From Stereocaulon alpinum (lineage: Eukaryota > Ascomycota > Lecanoromycetes > Lecanorales > Stereocaulaceae): DNA of 64,000 nt. Where the stretch lies: assembly GCA_018257865.1 (NCBI GenBank), contig JAEUBA010000026.1, positions 248,001 to 312,000 of the forward strand, given 5' to 3'. The notes under the pieces are model-generated. The model was given only the letters and a program-made list of their open reading frames with translations, did not search any database and had not been told where the DNA came from. How positions within the stretch are numbered: the first letter of the stretch is position 1; every line of letters begins with the position of its first letter. Below are positions 47,718-57,539 of this stretch, in pieces. The position numbers and the translations under genes were made by a program.

Positions 47718-49530
47718 TCTAAGTAATTAGTTACTATAGCGGTATATATAATTATATAAACCTTAGGCTCCTTCTTAAGATAATAGCCGAAGATAGTAGG
47801 CTCCTTAACCTAAAACTTTTTAGTATTAACCTTAAACTGCTACTACTCTACTAAAGGATCGAGTAAAATCTTTATTTACTTTAACCCTAGTATACTAATT
47901 ACGACGTTAAGACCCTTAAGATTAATAGTATAAAAAAGTATACTATACTCCTTACCGCAGCCCTAGCTATTAATAAGTATATACTTAAATTAATAGGTAC
48001 TATAGATATATATACTAAAGCTACTTAAAGCTTCTAGTAGCGGTAAGTTAGCGGTAGAAGGTAGTAGGTCTTATTAAACTATAAACTTCTAAGAGATTAA
48101 ATTAAGCTATAATCTAGTATTTAATAAAGTAGTAACCTACTATAAGCTAGTATTAAGTATTATTTAACCCTTAATTAGGATAGAAGGACTAGCCTCTACT
48201 TTTTAGGTTTCTTCCCCCGCTTTTAAGGCGGTTATAGGGGCTAATCGTTTTTTACTAATATTATACTAATACTAGTATAAGTAGTAGGCTTATCGCGATT
48301 AGGATAATTTAGGCTTATATAGCCTAGCTTTCCGTAATAATAGTAAATAAGCTTAGTTACTAAATCTAAATTAGTCTTCTACTTTAGACTCCTTAAATAA
48401 GATTTATATTATACTAACTATAAGCTATTAACCCTTAGGCCTAGCCTATTAGGCTTAGAAATCTATTATTCTAATAAGCAGCTCCCTTATAACTTAGAGG
48501 CCCTATAGTTAGATAATTTCCTATAAGTACTTAAGCCGCCGCCTCTATAACGCTCGCGCCCTATAGTATTCTCTTATATAATAGCTTAAGTAATAATATT
48601 ATCCCTATTATTAAATACCTTACCTATACTTAAGATTTTATTCTTTAGCTCCGGTCTTAGCTTAGCTAGGAAGAGGTTAGCTTTAAACTTTAGGGCTATA
48701 AATAGTAGGTTAGCTTCTAACTCCTCTAAGTAGGCCTTAAATATAGTAACTTTCTAATTAGAATATTACTTTACCTCCTTAAACCTTTTATAGGTAAGGA
48801 GACGGCGGTTAATAGGATCTATAACTAAATTATATAGGAATTACTTAAAGAATTTAAATATTATATTATTCTATCTATAGTCCTTTAGGTAGGTATTCTA
48901 CTAAGAATTCGAGTTATCTTTTAAGGCGTCTATATAGTAGACTATCTTAGATAGTTTAATAGTAAAGTACTCTAGACTCTTAAGAAACTTCTTTTTTAAG
49001 TTAGTAAACTAGCGTAGGTATTTACTCTCGCTAATTCCCTTATAAGGTTATATATTTTTAGGCCGAAAGCTTTTTAGTACTAGGGGTCTTTAGAGTCTAA
49101 TAGGTAGGTTTATAGGCGCGCTAAAAGCAGGTATTATAAGATATAAAGGAATCCTTTAGCTAGTAATATTAACTAATTATACTAATATAGCGGTAGTAGG
49201 ATATTATTCCTCCTCTTAAACTATCTCTATAGGTATTCTAATAGTACTCTACGACCTAAGGTATTAAATTATATTATTTTTAGCTTCTAATACTAATAAT
49301 TCGCGTAGTTACTTTAGGCGGCGATTCGTCGCTTAGGCTTCTTATAAGCGTTACTTAAGATTAGCGTTATCTAAATTAGAGGTATCTAGCTAAGACTCTC
49401 CGTCAGTCCTATAGCTCTCCGTAGGATTATTATTATTATTAATATTATTAGGTTCTTTAGCGTTAGTAACGGTCGTAGTAGTATAACTACGTATCTAACC
49501 TAATATCGCAGTAACTCTAGGCCTCTCCCT
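47718..49530 (-). pseudogene. Gypsy-4 gag, protease and reverse transcriptase N-terminus
   Basis: Minus strand, upstream part of Gypsy-4 cut off by Gypsy-5. The left end (47718-47800) is the approach to reverse transcriptase. A zinc knuckle reading YYYGKLGYISLNYPNRDKP (Cys and His now Tyr) lies at about 48285-48350 and marks the gag C-terminus. The capsid region is at about 48600-49100. Right of about 49530 lies the leader with GTTCTAAT at the LTR edge (49546-49553). Confidence 0.78.
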
Positions 49531-49553
49531 TAAAAAGGTAAAGAAATTAGAAC

Positions 49554-49802
49554 TATAAAGGCTAGCGACGCCGGCTCTAAGCTAGTATACTAAGGTATAA
49601 GAGACGTAAAGTTACTAGATTTAGGTATTAAGTAATAGATATAATTATATTACTTAGTAGTAGAGTAATAGCAGAACTAATTTCTAAAGATCCCTAAAAT
49701 ACGGGGGAGTCCTAGGTAGTAATACTATTACTAAGCCCCTAGACCCTAATTAATATTATTACGTTGGCGTAGCTATAACGCGCACACGCTTAAGGGTTAA
49801 TA
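49554..49802 (-). repeat. Gypsy-4 5' LTR
   Basis: 249 bp, partner of 35574-35822. It is followed by TSD GTAGG and Copia-D RNase H. It retains CGCGCACACGC where the partner has CGCGTATACGC, a direct view of CpA to TpA change. Confidence 0.93.
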
Positions 49803-49807
49803 GTAGG

Positions 49808-50580
49808 ATATAGCTAAGTTAACCCCTACGCTAATAGGTAACGAAAAGTATCAGGCCGCTAATAAGGACTATAAGGCTACCGACGCCTTCTAAACCTAAT
49901 ACTAGTCCGTAGTTAGGTTATTAATATACGCTATAATAGGTACTCGTCCTGATATTATATACTCCGTCTCCGTTATCTCTTAGTATAGCTCTAACCTAAA
50001 TAATAAGTATTAGAAGGCGGTAAAACGGATCTTCCGCTACCTCCGCTCTACTATTAACCTGCAGCTTATATTTAGGGGAGCTCTAAAGCCGTTATTAGGA
50101 TATACTAATATAGACTAGGCGGGTAATTAAGATACTTAACGATTAACTTTTAAGTATATCTTTAATATTAGTAGTAGCGCTATTAGCTAGTCTTCTAAGC
50201 GGTAACCTACTATTACGCTATCTTCGTATAAAGCCGAATATATTAGCTAGACTTAGGCTACGAAGGAGGCTATCTAGCTACGGAACCTCCTAGACTAACT
50301 TAATACTAATATTAACTCCTTAGAGGTAGTAGTAATCTTCTGTAATAATTAGGGCGCTATAGCCCTAGCTAAGAACCCTTAATTTTATACTTAGACTAAG
50401 TATATCGATATTAATATCTATTTTATTAGGGAGTAAGTCGCTAAAGAAGCGGTTAAATTAATCTATACCCTAACTTAGAAGATAGTTATAGACAGCTTAA
50501 CTAAGGCCCTACTAAAGGACCGCTTTATTCCCTTTTAAAACGCTATTAGCCTAGAGAGCCTGCTATAAGTTCTAATCTAA
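49808..50580 (+). pseudogene. Copia-D RNase H and pol C-terminus
   Basis: Resumes the pol reading after Gypsy-4: IYAIIGTRPDIIYSVSVIS at about 49920-49980, then RIFRYLRSTINL at about 50029, and GYTNID.AGN (ADWAGD region) at about 50098. The end is near 50580, judged from the loss of RNase H similarity. Confidence 0.87.
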
Positions 50581-51372
50581 GGGAGTCCTTAGTATTGCCG
50601 GCGCCTTCTATTCGGTTAGAAATATTATGTTTTAGGGTTGCTAAGCCCTATTCAGATACTCCTATACTAAGGCTTTAGGGGATCTATACGCCCTTAGCTA
50701 CTCCTACGCCTAATTATTAATCCTATAGAGCCGTAACTCCGCAAGCTCCGTAATATATAGGAATTACTACTATTATTTAATAATACTATACCCTATTATT
50801 AATCCCTTCCGTAGGGTACTCCGCCCTATACCTAAGGCCCTCTATCGCTAATATAGGGCTACTAAACCTTATATTATAACCCTTATTACCTATAACACAG
50901 CGCGGCTGGTCTAGCTAATATAGCTTATTACACGCCTAGAATTAACCGCTATTTTGTATATAGGCACTCCGTAACATTTATAACACCGAGTCTAATATAG
51001 CTAGACCGCCCTAGAAGCTCGCTAGGACTCGCAGCCGCTACCGTAGCTGCTTTATAAGACTTTCTAACCGTCCCTATCTATCCTACGGCCTTATATTAGC
51101 AGAAAATTGGCCTATACAGCCTCTATAGGAAATAAAAAATTCAAATAACTATAAACGCACGAAAAGTAGAATTATTAATAGGCTGCTGTTAATTTTAACC
51201 TATATATACCTTACTAGCGTATACTTCTAGGGGGTTAGCCGCCCGAATTACGGCGTATAGATAATCTAATTAGTCTATACCCTAGAGTAACTAGTTACTA
51301 GACTTAGAGACGTCTTAATTAATTACTTATTATAAGGAGGGGAGTCCTATTAGGTAAATCTTACTTACTTAC
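50581..51372 (+). other. Copia-D 3' tail, lightly RIP-mutated, possible small ORF
   Basis: About 0.8 kb after RNase H, unusual for Copia, with many more CA and TG dinucleotides than its surroundings. A frame from ATG 50627 to TAA 51146-51148 (173 codons, different from the pol frame) reads plausibly with about 14 Gln/Trp-type stops and ends in GNKKFK. The pol frame is about equally open over part of the region, so coding is not established. No family is recognised. Confidence 0.35.
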
Positions 51373-51374
51373 GC

Positions 51375-51383
51375 GAAGGGGAG
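51375..51383 (+). other. Copia-D polypurine tract
   Basis: GAAGGGGAG directly before the 3' LTR. Confidence 0.75.
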
Positions 51384-51557
51384 TATTAAAAGTAGCCTAC
51401 GTGCTAAGGATAACTAATCCTTAGTATACTAACTAAGTCTTAGTATAATAACTAAGCCTTAGTATCTTAGTATACTAAGTTAGCACTACTATATATAGAT
51501 CGCGCGTATAGCACTTAGACACCTAATTAAGCAAGTATTCTACCCTATATTTTAATA
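51384..51557 (+). repeat. Copia-D 3' LTR
   Basis: 174 bp, TATTAAAAGTAGCC...TATTTTAATA. The 5' copy still reads TGTTGAAAG, which shows the RIP change at the terminus. Followed by TSD GTTTC. Confidence 0.95.
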
Positions 51558-51562
51558 GTTTC

Positions 51563-52696
51563 TTATACTTACTAGTTAAGTCGCCGCCTTTATATTTAAT
51601 TCGCGCAGGCCTACGGCCTTATAATATTAAAGAGGATAATCTCTTACTATCCTCCTTTATATAGAAGGTCCTAGGTCTTATATATAGCTAACTATACTTA
51701 CTAAGCTTCTCCTTAGTATAGGTCCTATTACTTAAAGGTAGCTCCTTTAGTTTTTATAACCTCTACTTAATACCTTAGTACTATAGTAGTAGTAAGGTAT
51801 AGGTAGTAGGTTAGAGTACGTCTTTTATAGCTTCTAAAGCAATCTTTTCGACTACTCTATTATATAGGGTCTCTATACGTTCTTAGTCTTCTATAAGGCG
51901 ATCCCTTTATACCTATAGGGCTATAAGGTAATTATTAAAGTTCGTAATTATCTACGTATCTCTTATAATCGCCCTAGCTAGCTAGCGACCTATATTATAG
52001 GACTTAACTACTAGGTTATAAACTTAATCTAAGTACTAGTTAGTATACTCCTTCTATATAGGTTTACCGGTACTGCGTAGTATAGTATCTCTTATATTCC
52101 TCTAAGTCTACCTCTTTATATCTATTAGGAAGGTAGAGGACTAGCGAGTCTTTTCCTTATTTATATAAAAGTTATTATAAGGGGCTAAGGCGATATAATC
52201 CTTATAGTCTTAAATAAATATAACTATTAAGTTATAGTAGGTAAGATACTATATCTTAGGTACCTTAGTAACGCTTACTCGCTTATAAGATATATTATAG
52301 TAGTAGTTATCGCTATACTTATAATAATACCCTTATATATATTCGAATTTAGTAAGTTTAAGCTTTTTAATAGCTACCTACTTCTTAGCTTTAAGTAGTA
52401 TAAGTTAATAATATTACTCTTAAGTTAGACCTATTAAGCGGGGGTCTTCGCTTACTAATATAAGGATTAGAGGTATATTATTATTTTAGTCGCTACCCTC
52501 GCTAGTAGTATAGCTAGAGGACGTACCTCCTATATTAATAGCTTCTTTAGGGTTAATAACCTCTTCTTATAAGGTTATAATATTAGTAGTACTTTCCTAT
52601 AATATAATACTATAACTTTATAGGTTAATAGGGGACTCCTAGGTTATACTTACTATTACTAACTAAGTAGCTCCGTACGAACGGAGTTATTAGAAC
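51563..52696 (-). pseudogene. Gypsy-2 gag and leader
   Basis: Minus strand between the Copia-D site and the 5' LTR. A Tyr-rich stretch at about 52290-52350 may be the RIP-altered zinc knuckle; the capsid should lie to its right. At the LTR edge the element strand begins GTTCTAATAACTCC. A perfect 6-bp hairpin CTCCGT/ACGGAG with a 4-base loop is at 52671-52686. Confidence 0.65.
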
Positions 52697-52968
52697 TATA
52701 AGGTAGTAAGTCCTCTTTTATATAAAGCTGCGTAGCGGCTAAGTACGTAATTACTATTATAGGTTTAATAGATAGGTAAGTACGAGTATAATTTATAGAT
52801 TACTAGTAGAGCTAATAACTAAGGAGGTAAGAAGGAATTTAAGGCGTATGCGATTCTTTAAGTCCCTAGCTAAGCCCGCTTACTAAGCGTGCTAGGAACT
52901 TCGCCTAATATACTAGAAACCTACTAAGTATACTAGGCCCAGCGCTAATATTCGCCTTCCGCTCTATA
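52697..52968 (-). repeat. Gypsy-2 5' LTR
   Basis: 272 bp, partner of 17440-17711. Followed by TSD ATAAC (52969-52973). Confidence 0.95.
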
Positions 52969-52973
52969 ATAAC

Positions 52974-54389
52974 TTCCTACTATAGAAGGCTATAGGGTGC
53001 TAATAATAAGTAATACCTATTTTCCCTATTTTTCCTATATTAGGGCTATCGTTTTTAGATAGTTAGCTAATTACTACTCTAATTACTCTATTAAAGGTAT
53101 TAGTATAGAGGCGAATAGGCGACTTTAGGTTAAACTAATATAATATTAGACTAAAAGTAAACTACTTTTAAAGGGTTTTAAAGGATACTTCTACTTCCTT
53201 TAACTACGTAAATAGTACTTCGTTATAGGTTAAGCTAGTAAGAGGTATAGTAATTTTTAAATATCTATAAATAAACTTTTAATAAAAATTCGTAAAATTA
53301 AGGAATAATTATACTTCTTTCTTATTTAAGGGTATAGGCTACTTAACTATACTTTTTACCTTTTCTAAATCTATTTCTAAGCCTTAGTTAGAGATAATAA
53401 ATCTTAGAAACTTAACTCTCTTTTAGTAAAATTTATACTTTAATAACTTTAAGTATAATCCCGCTTATTTAAGCTTCCTTAGTACTTTCCGTACTTACTT
53501 AATATATTCCTTATATATATCTAAGTATATAAGTATATTATTAATATATACTAGGACGAAATTATCTAAATATTCCTTTAGGATATTATTAATAAAAGCC
53601 TAAAATATTATAGGTATATTTATTAACCTAAATAGTATTATAAGGTATTTATAGAGACCCTATTTTATATAAAAAGCTATTTTCTACTTATCGCCCTTTT
53701 TTATATATATCTAATTAAATACTCTTAGGATATTAAACTTAGTAAACTATTTCTTACTTTAGAGTTTATCTTAAAGTTCTCCTATTAATAATAATAGGTA
53801 ACTATTCTTTATAGTTATATTATTAAGTACTCTATAATTTATATATAGTTATAATTCTCTACTTAGTTTAGGTATAAATAGGATAGGATATCCTATAGGT
53901 AATTAAGATTTCTAAATAAACCCCTTCCGTTTATTCCCTTTAATATATTTTATAAGGGTAACTACCTTATCTTATAATAGTAGGTATATTAACTTTTTTA
54001 TAAATTCTTTACTTAAAATTAGCTTAATCTTATAGTCCTATAGCTAGTACTTAGAAAAAGCTTTATTAATACTTTCTTCTTAAAATAGAGTTCTAAATTC
54101 TACGTATTTATTTAGGATTTTTATAATAGTAGTCTTACTTATAAGTTTAACTTAACTCTATAGTATTATAATATTTCTTAACTTAAAATTATCTTTTATC
54201 TCCTCCTAAGTCTAAGCTATTACTAAGAGAGATTTATATTTTTAGATTAGTAAAACTCTATTTAGTATACTATCTATAAATATTATATTCTAAGAACCCT
54301 ATCTTATTAATAGGTTAGCTTTCTTTAGCTATAGGATTCCTAAGGTAATATTATTAACCCCTTCTAATACTAAATTAAAGGTATACTTC
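52974..54389 (-). pseudogene. Gypsy-1 reverse transcriptase
   Basis: Minus strand, read right to left in one frame. YKIKLILSKEFIKKL-like entry lies at about 54040-53990, then GYPILFIPKL at about 53900, NNITIKNSYLLLLI at about 53830, and FRLINIPIIFQAFINNILKEYLDN down to the catalytic box. YLDD reads YINNILIYL at about 53523-53550. The finger, palm and thumb order is normal, and the frame continues into RNase H at 17439 once Gypsy-2 is removed. The right end is the TSD copy of element X (54377-54389). Confidence 0.9.
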
Positions 54390-55579
54390 GGCTAGCGATA
54401 GAGACATACCTGTACGCGGTGCTGGCTACGAACCTAAATACCTATTCAGAGCTGAGATATCTCCCCTAATATATTGTAGGTTAAACGATGTTAAGACGTC
54501 GCGTGGTTGCTGAGAACTCTATATAAAGTTTTTCGGGTAACGCGATAACACCTACCCTAACTCTACTATAACTATTATACCTCCCCTACGATCGAGACTA
54601 GACAGTAAGAATTGGTATTAGGTGTAGTATCTTAGCCTAATAAGTGAAGAGTATAGGTAATACCTACCTAGCCGTTAATTCAAAAAATCTAATATCTACG
54701 TGCGCTTGATGCGTATCTACTAGTTAAGACTAACGCGCAGTCTATCCTAGGGGAAGGCTAGGGTTATAGGTATACAGGACTAAGAGAAGGATATACTAAG
54801 TTATAAATTAGAAGGCGTATTTTGGAAAAGGACGGCCCCTATCTAAATAGCTAGGCGAGCCTTTAGTGTAAGCGGCGCCGTATAACTATAATTATAAGCT
54901 GAAGGGTTAGCTCCCCCCTGAAGCAAAGTGTATAAGGATAGAAGTAAGTACTATCTAATACGACCGGCGGGATATTATACTATCCGATTCTTTATACGAG
55001 TATAGGCCTCCTAGGCGGTATATATAGCTTCCCCCCTTTCTCATATCCTTAACTAGTAAACCACCGAACAGCCAAATCCGGTACTACTACGGATATTAAT
55101 AAATACTACTAATCAGCGCTAATAACTCGAACCCTTACGGGACGGCTATACACCCCCTCCTCCCCCCCCCCCGTATCGATATAGTAAAGGTTAAAGAAAG
55201 TTATAGGGCGCTTAGCGCTATAATAAAGTTAAAGGATATAGAAGAATACAGTAGGGTCCTTAAGAGCTAAGTATGGTGCGAAGGGCGTGTGTTATAGTTA
55301 GTATTAGAAATAATGTTATAGAGCGCTCGGCATGATATTGAAGAATATAGTTAAGAGTTACCGGTGTTAAGGAGGCCTAGGGTGTGATCCCAAGACCAAA
55401 AGCAATTGTATCGTTAAGGATAAGCGGGAGTTTTTATCTAGGCACTATGCTATGGTTTCTCTTACGGCTAGGAAAGGTATACTACGTGTACTATCTACTG
55501 GTTTCACAAATAATATAATAGAACACCCTCATTAGTATATATAGATACTAGAATAGGCGTATAAACCAATCAATCAATC
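54390..55579 (+). mobile_element. Element X, 1.2-kb LINE-tailed chimeric or non-autonomous retroelement
   Basis: Flanked by a perfect 13-bp TSD AAAGGTATACTTC (54377-54389 and 55580-55592). Its last ~73 bp (55507-55579), including the CAATCAATCAATCA tail, match the 3' end of LINE-1. The other ~1.1 kb is unrelated to anything else in the window. It keeps normal CA and TG frequencies, plus an 11-C run (55162-55172). No ORF, tRNA-like box pair or known RNA is recognised. It looks like a sequence mobilised by the LINE machinery through a shared 3' end, comparable to the MINE chimeras described in Magnaporthe. Which strand of the 5' part was the source transcript follows the tail (plus). Confidence 0.85.
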
Positions 55580-55592
55580 AAAGGTATACTTC

Positions 55593-57061
55593 TTATATTT
55601 TTATCCTATCCTTAAGTTAAGTATTTTAATACTTTTATTAATAGTCTTTATTATTAATCTATTAAAGTTTATTAACGCGTATAGCTCGCGCTTTTATATA
55701 GGTAAATTATATTTCTTTATAAAACTTAGTTTAATTAAGTCCTTACTTAATCTACTATTAATAATAACCCTTATTAAAATACTATTAACCTTTACCTAAA
55801 ACCGAAACCTAATATTATTATATAATTTAGTTAAGGTAATCTATTTAACCTTTTTAATAATTCCGCTACTTAGTCTATTTATTATAGAACCTACTAGTTT
55901 TTTATAAACCTATATTTAGAGTCCCTAGTAATTAGGTCTTTCTTAATAAACTTATTAAGTAGGATCTTTTCCTAGTACTTTAGGAGGTTCCTAACCGCTT
56001 TATCTAAATAATAGATTAATAACTATAGATCCTATAAAATAAGTTATTAGTCTAATAGTAATATACTCCTATCCTTTAAAAATCTAAATCCTTTAGGGAG
56101 TTTCTAGTAGACTAGATTATCTAAGTTTAGATACTTATCCCTTTATAGTACCTCTTAGATCTTTTAAGCTACTAAGGATTTAAACTTTATAAGTCCCTTA
56201 GTCTTATCTTAAATAAAGTTTATAGATAAACTCCTAAAAAGACTTATAAACTTAATAACTAATAATAACTATTAGCTATTTTCTACTAGTTTCTTAGCCT
56301 ATTTATTACTTAATAAGGCTATTAATACCTATATTAGTTTATCTATAATAACTTTTTATATATATACCTTAACCTTATTTAATTTATTATATAGATTAGT
56401 TATTTACTACTCTATATACTTTAGTCGCTACTAATAGGATTCTAATAGTTCTTCTTAAGTTCTTTAGGTATCTAACCTTAAAGCCTCTATTCTATTAAGG
56501 GTTTTATTATCTAATAAGGCTTCTCCCTCTATAAGCTCTTCTAACTTACTTCCTAAGGATAGTTTTTAACGGGGGGTATTAACTTAATTCTTACTAAAGT
56601 ATTCTTTACTATTTATTATAGATACTTAGTATCTTAACTTCTAAGGGTACTACCCTAATCCGTCCTTCTTACTAAGGTATATTTAGTATAAATTATTATA
56701 GTAAGTTATCTAACTTAAGTAATTATATTCCTTATTAGTTAATTATATTAGTTATTCCGGCTACTCCTATTTATTATAGTTAAGGTTTATATCCCCTACT
56801 ATAGCTATCTACTCTTATTAAGGGTACTTATTTTAATAATATCCTTTCTTATAGTATCTATAATATTTTATATTAGATAAGTCCTTCTTTTACTTTTAGG
56901 CTTAAAGACTTCTATTCTATCTTCCTTTTATATATCTTATTATTAATAGAGTAGACTTTAAATACTAACTATATAAAGTTTCTAATATTATTAGAATAGG
57001 TAAGCTTATCCTTAACCTTATCCTTTAATCCTTTTTAATATATAGTAGCTTAAGCGTCTTC
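55593..57061 (-). pseudogene. Gypsy-1 protease and gag C-terminal region
   Basis: Minus strand. The protease-like reading (VIINSRLSKDLIKLSFIKKY, with a DSG-like INS) runs at about 55800-55720 and continues ELYALIDFN to about 55660. It crosses the element-X site into NLVLEGVNNITLGIL at about 54370, showing a clean join. The gag and knuckle region lies to the right, at about 56000-57000, without a motif I can fix precisely. Copia-B enters after TSD copy TCTTC (57057-57061). Confidence 0.75.
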
Positions 57062-57193
57062 TGTTAAAATGTAATAGGTGGAATACTTGATTATCTAGCT
57101 AAGTGCGACTGTGCGAGATATATATAAGGGTTAGGGCTAAGCCTTAGTTATTAATAACTAAGCCTTAGGATATCGAACACCCGAATTTTAATA
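57062..57193 (-). repeat. Copia-B 3' LTR
   Basis: 132 bp. It contains a perfect 20-bp palindrome CTTAGTTATTAATAACTAAG at 57143-57162. It still shows TGTTAAAATG at the edge. Confidence 0.95.
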
Positions 57194-57539
57194 CTCCTAC
57201 TCAAATATAGTATACCGAACACTAGATATATTAAATTATAGTCCGCTAAAACGACTAATTTACTATATACTAGTTGCAACTGCTTTTTACCCTGAATACC
57301 CGGTATTTAGTAGGATAGTAGAGCTTATCTTTTACTGCTACTACTAAAACTTTCTAAAAAATGGTAAAACACGGTTATTTAAATTTTTATTCTGATAATT
57401 ATCTTATATATACTAATTTCCTACTAATAGTTAGTTGGGTAGTATATAGGGCTGATAGATATTATAAAGTATAATAATAGCTCTAAGGATAATCTAAGTA
57501 TAGTTACCCTAATAGAGTCGTATTCGCGTGCGATCCTTA

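Larger units (their letters stand above)
35574..49802 (-). mobile_element. Gypsy-4, Ty3/Gypsy chromovirus-like element inside Copia-D, hosting Gypsy-5
   Basis: LTRs of 249 bp (35574-35822, 49554-49802). The TSD is ATAGG at 35569-35573 and GTAGG at 49803-49807. The left copy sits after T, so GTAGG to ATAGG is the expected RIP change (TpG to TpA), while the right copy, after A, is not a RIP target. Without Gypsy-5 the element is about 6.8 kb. Pol is on the minus strand. Confidence 0.93.
30331..51557 (+). mobile_element. Copia-D, Ty1/Copia element inside Gypsy-2, hosting Gypsy-4
   Basis: LTRs of 174 bp (30331-30504, 51384-51557) and TSD GTTTC at 30326-30330 and 51558-51562. Without Gypsy-4 it is about 7.0 kb, long for a Copia element. 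The excess comes from a ~1-kb leader with tandem repeats and a ~0.8-kb tail after RNase H. Its primer site, LTR palindromes and an AT-rich tail block suggest kinship with Copia-A/B. Confidence 0.95.
17440..52968 (-). mobile_element. Gypsy-2, Ty3/Gypsy chromovirus hosting Gypsy-3 and Copia-D
   Basis: Two 272-bp LTRs lie 35 kb apart, with TSD ATAAC at 17435-17439 and 52969-52973. The polypurine tract next to the left LTR and the minus-strand pol show that the left LTR is the 3' one. Subtracting Gypsy-3 and Copia-D with their TSDs leaves about 7.1 kb. Its pieces are 17712-22718 (3' tail, chromodomain, integrase, RNase H, reverse transcriptase), 29923-30330 (protease side) and 51563-52696 (gag and leader). 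It interrupts Gypsy-1 in the RNase H region. Confidence 0.95.

Noticed and set aside
17440..52968. A single giant mobile element (Starship-like) between the 272-bp repeats
   Set aside because: The interior resolves into separate LTR elements with their own TSDs; no tyrosine recombinase or cargo genes were seen.
54390..54450. tRNA- or 5S-derived head (SINE promoter) in element X
   Set aside because: TAGCGATAGAG and the TACGAACC region only loosely resemble A and B boxes and are not at a convincing spacing.
55162..55172. Run of eleven C as an assembly artefact or element boundary
   Set aside because: It lies inside element X with consistent sequence on both sides; nothing else points to a junction there.
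54390..55579. Element X as a host gene that escaped RIP
   Set aside because: No long ORF or intron-like structure is evident, and the perfect 13-bp TSD with a LINE tail marks it as an insertion.
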